From positions 1-16,978 of the forward strand of contig JAWXVE010000049.1 in the NCBI GenBank assembly GCA_044425575.1: DNA of 16,978 bases, given 5' to 3'. Of this stretch, positions 7,030 through 14,484 are shown in pieces. Numbering within the stretch: the first letter of the stretch is position 1; every line of letters begins with the position of its first letter. This stretch comes from JAWXVE01 sp044425575. GTDB lineage: Bacteria; Bacillota; Clostridia; Lachnospirales; Lachnospiraceae. The notes beneath the pieces were generated by a model. The model worked only from the letters and a program-made list of their open reading frames with translations, was not told the origin of the DNA and did no database searches. The translations under genes were made by a program, and so were the position numbers.

Positions 7030-7186
7030 TCACTTTTCCATTATCCTCTACCAGTGCCGCTGTATGAAAATGATATAGTGCCTGTTTTCCGAATGTCTCT
7101 CGACTATTCTCTGCATAGGTCACTCCATAATGCGCACCTACAAACCGGATAATATCATGTATCCGAATCCACTCATTTGTCATCAC
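7030..7186 (-). pseudogene. Remnant resembling the N-terminal domain of BsuBI/PstI-type restriction endonucleases
   Basis: A minus-strand reading frame (GTG 7186 or ATG 7183) encodes IRIHDIIRFVGAHYG, then YAENSRETFGKQAL, then FHTAALVEDNGK. From memory of the family, this matches the winged-helix N-terminal region of BsuBI/PstI endonucleases, where YxxNTRETxRRQxxHQFxxAGLV is a hallmark followed by a TNSP segment. Here the resemblance stops after about residue 51. The TNSP segment and the whole catalytic domain are missing, and the frame runs on as unrelated sequence into the terminator of the neighbouring gene. An in-frame stop lies four codons upstream, so the N-terminus is missing too. GAAGGAG just upstream may let the fragment be translated. 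No methyltransferase is adjacent. It is probably the scar of a lost restriction-modification locus. The family call is recognition by eye. Confidence 0.5.
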
Positions 7187-7262
7187 TCCTTCAACTTAGA
7201 TATTCATTTAAGCAGATATTTTCCAATCCATTACTATGACTTCTTGGCTCATTCATTATATC

Positions 7263-7296
7263 AAAAAAAGCCGCGATTCTCAACGAGAATCACAAC
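7263..7296 (-). terminator. Rho-independent terminator of the D-lyxose isomerase gene
   Basis: Minus strand: GATTCTC-GTT-GAGAATC is a perfect 7-bp stem (arms 7285-7291 and 7275-7281), extended outward by five more pairs if G-U is allowed. A run of seven T's follows (7269-7263). It begins about 28 bp after the stop at 7324. Confidence 0.88.
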
Positions 7297-7323
7297 CTTC
7301 TTTAGGTAGATTTCTGCAGATTA

Positions 7324-8001
7324 CTAGCTCTTTGGATATTCCGTACATAGCAATCGATAAGGGGCTTCATCTTCCTCTATCTTCGGAAAGCGTCCAATAT
7401 CCTCGTAGAAACGATTGTCCGTGGTATCATCATTACACATAGAAACTTCTCCGATTAGCACATGTCCAGTTCCTTCTTTGACATTAAAGTCATGGTATTG
7501 ATGTGGCCATAAAGTAATACTTTCTCCTGGTTTTAATTCCACTTGCGTACCTGCTGGAACATTGTAAGAGCGGCCATCTGCATTCACCACTACATCAGTA
7601 TCTGCAAAGCCTCCATCCCCTTTATCATTATACAAACGAATGAGTAGCGTTCCACCGCCTCGATTAATAATATCTTCACTTTTCTTCCAGTGAAAATGCA
7701 TGGGTGAATGTTGTCCTTCTTTTAACATCAATAACTTTTCTGCATATACCTTCTTATATTTGGGATTATTCTGATTACCATTGCGCAAAGTAATAAGTGC
7801 AAATCCTACTTTTTCAAAATCACCTAGCCCATAATCGGTAATGTCCCATCCTAACATATTATCTCTAATTTCATCGTATTCACTACTTTTGCTTGTCCAT
7901 TCTTCTGGTGTAAAATGGCAAAATGGTGGTAACGCAAACTTATACTCCTGAATTAAACTTTCCATTTCTCTTAGCGCTTTGTTAATCTCTGATCGTTTCA
8001 T
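7324..8001 (-). CDS. D-lyxose ketol-isomerase (D-lyxose/D-mannose isomerase, cupin)
   Basis: This 225-aa cupin enzyme starts at ATG 8001 with AAAGGA 10 bases upstream. After a helical N-terminal 60 residues, the barrel contains PMHFHWKKSEDI with H102, H104 and E109, and later LWPHQYHDF with H167 and H170. These correspond to the Mn2+ ligands of the E. coli O157 and Bacillus lyxose isomerases (H103, H105, E110, H171 in the former). The length matches the family, about 225-230 residues. The reaction is reversible aldose-ketose isomerisation of D-lyxose to D-xylulose, and often D-mannose to D-fructose. No sugar transporter, kinase or regulator is adjacent, so it appears as a lone gene with its own terminator and a probable extended -10 promoter. 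Confidence 0.88.
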   Translation of the reverse strand: MKRSEINKALREMESLIQEYKFALPPFCHFTPEEWTSKSSEYDEIRDNMLGWDITDYGLGDFEKVGFALITLRNGNQNNPKYKKVYAEKLLMLKEGQHSPMHFHWKKSEDIINRGGGTLLIRLYNDKGDGGFADTDVVVNADGRSYNVPAGTQVELKPGESITLWPHQYHDFNVKEGTGHVLIGEVSMCNDDTTDNRFYEDIGRFPKIEEDEAPYRLLCTEYPKS

Positions 8002-8042
8002 TATGACTGTTCCTTTCTGTTTAATCTACCATTTTACTTATC

Positions 8043-8051
8043 ATTGTAGCA
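8043..8051 (-). promoter_or_regulatory. Extended -10 promoter candidate for the lyxose isomerase gene
   Basis: Minus strand: TGCTACAAT (8051-8043) is a TGN-extended -10 box. The upstream 17 bp lead only to a T-rich stretch rather than a clear -35 hexamer. It would give a leader of about 35 nt. Confidence 0.4.
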
Positions 8052-8101
8052 GAAACTTGGCGAAAGAAAAGAATCATTTATGCAAGTATAGAAAACGCTC
8101 T

Positions 8102-9025
8102 CTACTGATTCAGTTCCACTAGCTCAGCCAACATCTTGTCAAGCTCTGTGTCCATGTTCTCAGGTGAGAATTGACACGTACCAACTGCCTTATGTCCACC
8201 ACCATTATACTTCAGCATAAGAGAACCAACATCTAATGTAGCGCCACGGTTTAACACGCTGTAACCTACCGCTGCCGAACAGCCTTCTCCTCCACGTCCA
8301 CTTACAATCCAAGCAGATACTGTTTGTTCTGGATATAAACTATAAATGGTAAAGCGATTACCTGCATAGATTGTCTCTTGACCACGAAGGTCTGTAATAA
8401 TTGTCTTACCTTCAATTCGAGTATTGACCTGAACCATCTCAATAAACTTCTCTGATTGTTCCATGTATAATTCCACACGTTCCTTAATATCAGGCAATTC
8501 CATAATCTCTTCAATGGTCATACTACGACACCAATCAACTAATTCTTCCATTAATTGATAATTGCTAATTCTAAAGTCACGGAAACGTCCAAGTCCTGTT
8601 CTTGGATCCATAATAAATCCTAACAACACCCATTTATCACAAGTCGGGTTTAAAATCTCTTCTCTTGTTAGATTAGCAGAGTCTACTTTATCAACTCCGT
8701 TTAACAATGCATCAAAGTTCGGGAATCTCTCCTTACCGCCATAATAATCATAAATTACATGGGCAGCACTTGGGCAAGGACGACTTTCACCTTCATATGT
8801 AAAATCAAAGTTATTACGTTCATACTCACTTGTATGGTGGTCAAACCACAAGCCACATCCTTGTACATATGGCACATTAGCCAAGCAATCATCCTTTGTT
8901 ACTTCTACAAGTCCATCTTGTATATCCTTTGGGTGAGCAAATTTCCAGTGGTCAATAATTCCTGCTTCCTTAAGGAATACAGCACATGCAAGTCCATCAA
9001 AATCAGAACGTGTAATTAAACGCAT
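8102..9025 (-). CDS. DHH-family phosphoesterase (exopolyphosphatase-related)
   Basis: This 307-aa soluble protein starts at ATG 9025, because AGGAGG lies 8 bases upstream; a TTG two codons earlier sits only 2 bases from the same RBS. The DHH domain has SDFDGLA (D8, D10) as motif I and FDHH (residues 61-64) as the defining motif III. The C-terminal DHHA1-like part has YNGGGHKAVGT (GGGH at 275-278), which binds the substrate phosphate. Family members hydrolyse phosphodiesters such as nanoRNA, pApA or cyclic dinucleotides, or polyphosphate. The usual leading histidine of motif I (H-x-D-x-D) is an arginine here (TRSDFDG), so the substrate may differ from that of NrnA/GdpP enzymes. It has its own strong promoter just downstream of galT, though galT read-through is possible because no terminator separates them. 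Confidence 0.85.
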   Translation of the reverse strand: MRLITRSDFDGLACAVFLKEAGIIDHWKFAHPKDIQDGLVEVTKDDCLANVPYVQGCGLWFDHHTSEYERNNFDFTYEGESRPCPSAAHVIYDYYGGKERFPNFDALLNGVDKVDSANLTREEILNPTCDKWVLLGFIMDPRTGLGRFRDFRISNYQLMEELVDWCRSMTIEEIMELPDIKERVELYMEQSEKFIEMVQVNTRIEGKTIITDLRGQETIYAGNRFTIYSLYPEQTVSAWIVSGRGGEGCSAAVGYSVLNRGATLDVGSLMLKYNGGGHKAVGTCQFSPENMDTELDKMLAELVELNQ

Positions 9026-9068
9026 AGTCAAAGCCTCCTATTTTCTTTCGTAGTTGTATTTTCTAATA

Positions 9069-9097
9069 ATTATATCAATATATGTCTTTTGTGTCAA
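9069..9097 (-). promoter_or_regulatory. Consensus sigma-A promoter of the DHH gene
   Basis: Minus strand: TTGACA (9097-9092), a 17-bp spacer, then TATAAT (9074-9069), all consensus. It begins only 20 bp after the galT stop codon, and the predicted leader is about 38 nt. Confidence 0.88.
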
Positions 9098-9116
9098 CAA
9101 TAGCCACATGGTCTAT

Positions 9117-10622
9117 TTACTCCATGACTACACCACTACATCTTGTGATAAAGCGTCTGAAAGCATCTTTCCCTTGTGGTGTTCTCTTATACACGCCTGC
9201 ACATTCTAGCACTTCCGCAAATACAAGACCAATTTCCGTTTCCAGAATATCCTTTACATTTTCTACCGTAATATCTTGATATTTACCCACAAAACTCTCC
9301 ACCCACTTACCATGGGTAGCTGTTTGCTCACGTGCATATAAGTCGGTTCCCCCTAGAAGGCATTCCTGAATGAGCTGCATCTCCTCTAAGAGCCTTGGTG
9401 GTAAAATAGCAAGCCCCATGACTTCAATGAGTCCAATATTTTCCTTCTTAATATGATGAAGGTGTTGGTGAGGATGATAGACACCCATTGGGTATTCTTC
9501 TGTTGTAATATTGTTGCGTAGCACCAAATCCAACTCAATCAGCTCGCCGTTCATACGAGCAATTGGGGTAATGGTATTATGCGGAATCTCTCCAGTATAC
9601 GCATAGATACAAGCATTTTCATCTGTATAAGATTGCCATGTGGTCAGAATGTGATCTGCAAGTTCTACTAATCTACTACCACGCTTCCCCTGTAACCGAA
9701 TAACTGACATAGGCCAATTAACAATTCCGCCTATAATTCCATCATATCCTTCAAATGTAAACTTTTCCTCAACCTCTGCCTTTTCCATTGCAAATGTATA
9801 GCATCCACCTTGAAAATGGTCATGAGAAAGCACAGATCCCCCAACAATTGGTAGGTCTGCATTGGAACCGACAAAATAATGTGGGAATTGTTCTAAGAAA
9901 TCAATCATCTTCTCAAAGGTATTTCGCTCAATCTTCATTGGCGTGTGTGTTCCCGAAAAAAGAATGCAATGTTCGTTATAATATACGTAAGGTGAATATT
10001 GTAAGAACCAGTCCTTTCCACCGATTTCCACTGGAATAATTCTATGGTTTTGCCTAGCAGGATGATTCATACGTCCTGCATATCCTTCATTTTCACTACA
10101 TAACAGACACTTAGGATACCCACTTTGAGGGGCATTCTTAGCTGCTGCAATAGCCTTAGGATCCTTCTCAGGTTTGGATAGATTAATAGTTACATCCAAC
10201 TCCCCATACACTGTGCCCGTTTTCCAACGGCGATCCTTTTCAATGCGGTATCTTCGGATATAATCTGTATTCTGACTAAATTCATAATACCACTGAGTTG
10301 CATCTAATGGTAAATTCTTATATTTCTCGTTAAAAGTATGAATCACTTCTCTTGGATACGGCGTCAATAGTCCCATTAACTTGGTGTCGAATAAGTCTCT
10401 CTCTACAATATTATCCTGTATAATCCCCTTCTCGCAAGCTTCCTTAAGAAGAACTGCCAGAATCAATTCTAGGGACTCCTCTACAAAGTCATCTGGTTCC
10501 ACATACTCTTCTATTTGTAGTGCTTCTAAAATTGCATTTGTTACATATGTTTCGTCACACGGTTGAATTAATTGTGTGCGAATACCGTAGGCAATTAAAT
10601 CTTTAATTGCTTGTAATGCCAT
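9117..10622 (-). CDS. galT: UDP-glucose--hexose-1-phosphate uridylyltransferase, type 2
   Basis: This 501-aa protein has the long form found in Firmicutes (GalT type 2, TIGR01239) and is unlike the ~350-aa E. coli enzyme. Start ATG 10622 is chosen because it has AAGGGG upstream and falls 17 bp after the galK stop. A longer in-frame extension to 10688 would overlap galK. Visible motifs are YPKCLLCSENEGY (C172-x-x-C175), VGSNADLPIVGGS, and SHDHFQGG with H267-x-H269. The last is the counterpart of the HPH active-site triad in which the second histidine is uridylylated. A C-terminal YHPHQHLHHIKKENIGLIEVMG block follows the family pattern. It transfers UMP between UDP-glucose and galactose-1-phosphate, the step after GalK. 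It is the last gene of the six-gene minus-strand run. Confidence 0.95.
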   Translation of the reverse strand: MALQAIKDLIAYGIRTQLIQPCDETYVTNAILEALQIEEYVEPDDFVEESLELILAVLLKEACEKGIIQDNIVERDLFDTKLMGLLTPYPREVIHTFNEKYKNLPLDATQWYYEFSQNTDYIRRYRIEKDRRWKTGTVYGELDVTINLSKPEKDPKAIAAAKNAPQSGYPKCLLCSENEGYAGRMNHPARQNHRIIPVEIGGKDWFLQYSPYVYYNEHCILFSGTHTPMKIERNTFEKMIDFLEQFPHYFVGSNADLPIVGGSVLSHDHFQGGCYTFAMEKAEVEEKFTFEGYDGIIGGIVNWPMSVIRLQGKRGSRLVELADHILTTWQSYTDENACIYAYTGEIPHNTITPIARMNGELIELDLVLRNNITTEEYPMGVYHPHQHLHHIKKENIGLIEVMGLAILPPRLLEEMQLIQECLLGGTDLYAREQTATHGKWVESFVGKYQDITVENVKDILETEIGLVFAEVLECAGVYKRTPQGKDAFRRFITRCSGVVME

Positions 10623-10639
10623 TTCTTCCAACCCCTTCC

Positions 10640-11896
10640 CTATTGCAATTCCACGCCACCTGCCATGCGAATGGATACCACATGACACGCACCTTTTCCA
10701 AGCAACGCTTCAATTCCTGCTACAAACTCTTCTACCATTTCATTGGGAACGAATGCTTGCACAGTTCCTGCAAATCCGCCACCATGTACACGAAAAGCAC
10801 CTTTTCCATCTAATAAAATATCACATAGTGCTAGTGCATATAATACTTCTTGATTCTTCACGCTTCCTTCTACGGAAACATTTTGCAGGTACATAAGAGA
10901 CGACATTCCCGATGCATTTACAAGACGTAAGAATTCTTGGAAATCTCCTGCATTTAATGCTCGTGCCTCTTCCTGTGCTTTTCTATTCTCACGGAAAAAG
11001 TGTAATGCACGAAAGACTGCTCGATCTCCTAAAGCTGTACGAATCTCAGGCATTTTCTTCTGAAATTCCTCTTCACTTGCTTCCCTCAACACAGTTGCTC
11101 CTAACATCTTGGCAACCTCTTTCATTTCCACTGGTATTGCCGAATACTGATCCGATAAATCTGCATGGTCTGCACCCGAATCCACAATACACACACTATA
11201 ATTAGAATCCGTAAAATCAAAATCTAGCTTTTCCACGATAGGGTTATTATTATCCTTGAAGTCAATGGCAACAATACCACCTACGGACGCTGCCGTCTGA
11301 TCCATTAATCCACTTAATTTACCAAAATATACGTTTTCTGCATATTGGCCAATCTGTGCAATTTGTACCGGCGTAAAGTATCCTTCACAAAATAATTCAT
11401 TCATCACTGTTCCAAGTAGCACTTCATATGCAGCAGAAGAAGATACGCCAGAGCCCTTTAATACACTAGAGATTGCATACATGTCAAATCCTCGTATGGG
11501 ATGTCCCATCTCTGTCATCTTAGCCGCCATACCACGAATTAACGATGAGGACGTGTTCTTCTCATCTTCCTCAATCTCCATATGTGAAATATCAATTTCT
11601 TCTGGTTCAAATCCCTCCGACAAAATCCTTATGACACTCGTGTCATTTGGCAGTGCTGTTGCCAAGATATCCATGTCCACCGCTGCTGCCAACACGCATC
11701 CCTGTTGATGATCCGTATGATTACCTCCAATTTCCGTGCGCCCAGGCGCCGAAAATATCCTAGGATTATTTCTGTTGTATTGTTTCTCAAACCCTTCTAC
11801 TACTCTAGTAATTCTCGCATTGTATAAGGTATCATTGGCATGGTATCTTGGATATGCTGCCAATAAATTTTCTTCCTTCAAGTTATAAATACCCAT
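10640..11896 (-). CDS. galK: Galactokinase
   Basis: This 418-aa GHMP kinase starts at ATG 11896. Its RBS AAAGGAG overlaps the mtnN stop codon, which implies tight translational coupling. SAPGRTEIGGNHTDHQQG (residues 49-66) is the galactokinase signature that binds galactose. LKGSGVSSSAAYE (146-158) is the GHMP phosphate loop. SGLMDQTA supplies the catalytic aspartate D199. RVHGGGFAGTVQAF is the third GHMP motif near the C-terminus. It phosphorylates galactose at C1 with ATP, feeding GalT directly downstream. The family also includes GalNAc kinases, but the pairing with galT supports galactose. No galE, galM, galR or transporter is in the window, so the pathway must be completed elsewhere. Confidence 0.95.
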   Translation of the reverse strand: MGIYNLKEENLLAAYPRYHANDTLYNARITRVVEGFEKQYNRNNPRIFSAPGRTEIGGNHTDHQQGCVLAAAVDMDILATALPNDTSVIRILSEGFEPEEIDISHMEIEEDEKNTSSSLIRGMAAKMTEMGHPIRGFDMYAISSVLKGSGVSSSAAYEVLLGTVMNELFCEGYFTPVQIAQIGQYAENVYFGKLSGLMDQTAASVGGIVAIDFKDNNNPIVEKLDFDFTDSNYSVCIVDSGADHADLSDQYSAIPVEMKEVAKMLGATVLREASEEEFQKKMPEIRTALGDRAVFRALHFFRENRKAQEEARALNAGDFQEFLRLVNASGMSSLMYLQNVSVEGSVKNQEVLYALALCDILLDGKGAFRVHGGGFAGTVQAFVPNEMVEEFVAGIEALLGKGACHVVSIRMAGGVELQ

Positions 11897-11907
11897 GACG
11901 TACTCCT

Positions 11908-12600
11908 TTATCGTTCATATTGTCGAATGTATTCTTGGATTAATGTAAAGGACCGCTCCGCTGCTAGCTTCATAAAAGATGGATAGTCCATCTGTGCTCC
12001 ATCATCTGCTGAATCGGAAATGGAACGCAAGACTCCGCAAGGCACTTCGTTCACGTAGCATACTTGAGCAATTGCAGCTCCTTCCATTTCACAGGCAATT
12101 GCACCAAATTCTTGCACAATAAAATCTCTAGTCTCCTGCTTTACTACAAATTGGTCCCCTGAAGCCATTGTCCCTGTTAACCCTTTCATCGATAAAGTTG
12201 CTAAACAAGCTTGCAAATCAGATACCACCTTCTTATCACAAGGAAGATAAATCATATTAATACCTGATATCATACCAAGGGGATCGCCAACTGGAGAAGT
12301 ATCCATATCATGTTGTACCATTTTGTCTGCAACTGCAATATCAGTTACCGATAGTTCTCTTGTTAAAGTTCCCGCCACCCCAATGCTAATGACTACATCG
12401 GGTTCATAAGCTAGAATCATAACCTGTGTGCATATTCCTGCAAATACTTTACCAACGCCACAGATTGCTACTACTACTTCCTTTTCATAAATCGTCCCAC
12501 TAATATAAGTAATTCCACTAATCTCTCGTTCAATTGGATTCTCAATTTCCTTTTGAATCTTCTCAATTTCTACACTCATTGCCCCAATAATACCCATCAT
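11908..12600 (-). CDS. mtnN: 5'-methylthioadenosine/S-adenosylhomocysteine nucleosidase
   Basis: This 230-aa enzyme has normal family length (E. coli Pfs 232). It opens MMGIIGAMSVEIE from ATG 12600, behind AAGGTG. E11 corresponds to E. coli catalytic E12. ISIGVAG and QHDMD (residues 97-100) line the ribose pocket. ASGDQF (147-151) is conserved, CEMEGAAIAQV gives E173 (E. coli E174), and SDSAD gives D196 (E. coli D197), the general acid. It cleaves adenine from SAH and MTA, yielding S-ribosylhomocysteine that LuxS, encoded 35 bp upstream, consumes. This gene order, luxS then mtnN, matches the order of metabolic use only loosely but clearly links the two into one unit. Confidence 0.95.
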   Translation of the reverse strand: MMGIIGAMSVEIEKIQKEIENPIEREISGITYISGTIYEKEVVVAICGVGKVFAGICTQVMILAYEPDVVISIGVAGTLTRELSVTDIAVADKMVQHDMDTSPVGDPLGMISGINMIYLPCDKKVVSDLQACLATLSMKGLTGTMASGDQFVVKQETRDFIVQEFGAIACEMEGAAIAQVCYVNEVPCGVLRSISDSADDGAQMDYPSFMKLAAERSFTLIQEYIRQYER

Positions 12601-12635
12601 CTAATTCACCTTACCTTTCTATTCCATTAAATCTC

Positions 12636-13088
12636 CTACGCATATACAAAGTCATTTACCTTGTTGGTTAGCACTTCATAATAATTATTCGCTTCTGTTC
12701 TTGCTAGTTCCACGTCTAAGTTCTTATAATTCCCACATTCTATTTCACTTTGACCAAACATAGCGCCCTCATGCTTAGCAATTAGATCAAGCGTATTAGT
12801 AACTACTTCTAAAACTGCTTCATTCTCAGCATTTCGAACGAGTAAATAGAATCCCGTCTGACACCCCATAGGCCCAAAATATAATACATCATCTGCCATC
12901 TTAGAATTACGTACATAAGTTGCAAACATATGCTCTAAGGAATGCATGGTTGCATGGTCCATATAATCACCAGCATTTGGCTTCCTTGTGCGTAAATCAT
13001 AGGTGGTCACATCTCCATCTGTTCTTGACACGTAAATGCCCGGTTCTAAGACTGTGTGGTCCACTTGAAAACTTTGTATCTTATTCAT
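12636..13088 (-). CDS. luxS: S-ribosylhomocysteine lyase (AI-2 synthesis)
   Basis: This 150-aa protein starts at ATG 13088, so that it begins MNKIQSFQVDHT, as LuxS proteins do. In-frame ATGs at 13100 and 13127 would add a tail not seen in the family, and the latter overlaps the upstream gene. The RBS GAGAGGG sits rather close to this ATG. Metal ligands are visible as H49 and H53 in HSLEH (E52 is the catalytic glutamate) and C118 in IECGNY. C76 in GPMGCQTGFY is the second catalytic residue, equivalent to Cys84 in Bacillus subtilis. LuxS splits S-ribosylhomocysteine into homocysteine and DPD, the precursor of autoinducer-2. It follows the hydroxyacid dehydrogenase by 22 bp and precedes mtnN by 35 bp. 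Confidence 0.96.
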   Translation of the reverse strand: MNKIQSFQVDHTVLEPGIYVSRTDGDVTTYDLRTRKPNAGDYMDHATMHSLEHMFATYVRNSKMADDVLYFGPMGCQTGFYLLVRNAENEAVLEVVTNTLDLIAKHEGAMFGQSEIECGNYKNLDVELARTEANNYYEVLTNKVNDFVYA

Positions 13089-13110
13089 ATTCCCTCTCAT
13101 TCTGGAACTT

Positions 13111-14070
13111 TCACCCGCGTACTTCATTCCGCACTGTTCCTTGTATATATGCTTCTATATTCTTGTAAATTTCCTGTACACAACGATTACGGGCTTCTAT
13201 ACTAGCCCAAGCCATGTGTGGAGTGATAATCAGCTTTCTACTATCTTGAATCTTACCAAGAGGATTATCAGGCGCCATAGGTTCTACCCCAATTACATCA
13301 AGTCCCGCTCCTGCGATTTCACCGCTTTCTAAAGCTTCGTATAAATCACCATCGTGAACAACACCACCTCTTGCCACATTAATTAAGATTGCACTACGCT
13401 GCATCTGCTTAAATGCATCCTTATTAAAAATAGTTCTCGTGCGATCCGTTAACGGACAATGAATGGATATAATATCGGAACTAGATAATAATTCTTCCCA
13501 TTCCACACGATGGTACTTAGAAGAAGTATTGTTACCTGAGGCGGAATAGAAGATTACATTGGCGCCGAAGGCTTCTGCTACTTTGGCTACGCCTTGTCCA
13601 ATGGTTCCCATACCCACAATTCCCCAAGTCTTACCTTCTAATTCTGTGTATCGTTCATCGAAGTTGGAGAATCCTAATTGGTTGCTATAGGCTCCAGATT
13701 TCACATAATGATCATAATAAGACAACTTCTCTAGTACATAGAATGCCAATGCAAATGTATGTTGTACTACCGCTGGCGTAGAGTACCCTCTTATATTGGA
13801 TAGGCTAATTCCCCTTTTTTTAATATAAGGTAGGTCAATATTATCCGTTCCCGTTGCTGTTACACACAATAACTTTACATTGTGTGCATCTTCTAGGAAA
13901 CTTTCATTCATTACCGTCTTGTTAAAGATAATCACTTCTGCATGACGAATCTTCTCTTTCGCCTCATGCGTTGGCAGTACATCATATGCTTGAAAATCAC
14001 CTAGTTGCTCAAAAAGAGACACATCTACATCCATTCCAAGAGTGTTGCGATCTAACATTACAATCTTCAT
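13111..14070 (-). CDS. D-2-hydroxyacid dehydrogenase
   Basis: This 319-aa NAD(P)-dependent dehydrogenase starts at ATG 14070 behind GAGGTTAGAAAG. The substrate domain holds TATGTDNID (residues 71-79) and a STPAVVQHTFAL helix. The cofactor domain starts with GIVGMGTIGQG (150-160). Catalytic residues are R234 (NVARGG), E263 (VEP) and H285 (TPHMAW), the Arg-Glu-His triad of the family. The end of the second beta strand reads FYSAS instead of carrying the usual acidic residue, so NADP(H) may be accepted. It most resembles glycerate/hydroxypyruvate reductase-type members, but substrates such as phenylpyruvate or branched 2-ketoacids are also possible. It lies between a 73-aa unknown gene and luxS in the same run, so its product is probably made whenever SAH recycling enzymes are. 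Confidence 0.9.
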   Translation of the reverse strand: MKIVMLDRNTLGMDVDVSLFEQLGDFQAYDVLPTHEAKEKIRHAEVIIFNKTVMNESFLEDAHNVKLLCVTATGTDNIDLPYIKKRGISLSNIRGYSTPAVVQHTFALAFYVLEKLSYYDHYVKSGAYSNQLGFSNFDERYTELEGKTWGIVGMGTIGQGVAKVAEAFGANVIFYSASGNNTSSKYHRVEWEELLSSSDIISIHCPLTDRTRTIFNKDAFKQMQRSAILINVARGGVVHDGDLYEALESGEIAGAGLDVIGVEPMAPDNPLGKIQDSRKLIITPHMAWASIEARNRCVQEIYKNIEAYIQGTVRNEVRG

Positions 14071-14093
14071 CTTTCTAACCTCATCACTTCACA

Positions 14094-14315
14094 TTAATAT
14101 GACACATCTTCTGCATCGTCAAGGTTCACATAGGAATGTCCTTGTTCCGACAATTCCTTCAGCACCCTGTTTCTAGTCTTCATATCAGGCACAGTGATGG
14201 CTTGCGAAATCCCCTTATGATTATGAACTCGCAAATTAGGTACGTCACTGCTTTCTCTTGCATAGGTGATCTCTAGAATTTGTATCTTGTGATTACTCTT
14301 AATTGTCAGTCTCAT
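14094..14315 (-). CDS. 73-residue conserved-looking unknown protein, first gene of the luxS-gal run
   Basis: I do not recognise this protein. It is probably real: ATG 14315 has GAGGA at 8 bases, it sits 48 nt downstream of a good extended -10 promoter, and it ends 23 bp before the next gene's ATG. Composition is mixed, with an N-terminal beta-like stretch (MRLTIKSNHKIQILEITYA), a central basic part with RVHNHKG, a short amphipathic helix (MKTRNRVLKELSEQGH), and an acidic C-terminal tail (NLDDAEDVSY). It has no cysteine, signal peptide or membrane segment. The pattern suits a small cytoplasmic alpha/beta protein. The position ahead of the hydroxyacid dehydrogenase may point to a regulatory or accessory role, but that is a guess. 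Confidence 0.65.
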   Translation of the reverse strand: MRLTIKSNHKIQILEITYARESSDVPNLRVHNHKGISQAITVPDMKTRNRVLKELSEQGHSYVNLDDAEDVSY

Positions 14316-14369
14316 AGGCTTCCTCGCTTTTCTAATTTCGTCTCATAGTTGCATTAAATGAATGGATTA

Positions 14370-14378
14370 ATTATATCA
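14370..14378 (-). promoter_or_regulatory. Extended -10 promoter of the six-gene luxS-gal operon
   Basis: Minus strand: TGATATAAT (14378-14370) combines a TGN extension with a perfect TATAAT. The -35 region is weak. It lies inside 8-bp inverted arms AAATGAAT (14357-14364) and ATTCATTT (14381-14388), a possible operator. The leader is too short for a SAM or SAH riboswitch. Confidence 0.6.
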
Positions 14379-14440
14379 TAATTCATTTGAAAATACTATT
14401 ACTGTGTACTTATTGTATGATGTTTAGGTCAAAAGGTATT

Positions 14441-14484
14441 TTGACTCTGGTATCATTGTATTATAATCCTCACAGGTGTATAAT
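14441..14484 (+). promoter_or_regulatory. Two overlapping promoter candidates for the DUF1015 gene
   Basis: One candidate is TTGACT (14441-14446), 15 bp, TATAAT (14462-14467). The other is TTGTAT (14456-14461), 17 bp, TATAAT (14479-14484). The second has the better spacing and would give a leader of about 25 nt. Both diverge from the luxS-gal operon promoter roughly 70-100 bp away. Confidence 0.6.

Noticed and set aside
8079..8101. Imperfect hairpin after the DHH gene
   Set aside because: The stem has a mismatch and no T-run; it is too weak to call.
14316..14369. SAM/SAH riboswitch before the luxS-containing operon
   Set aside because: The predicted leader is about 48 nt, too short, with no conserved aptamer elements seen.
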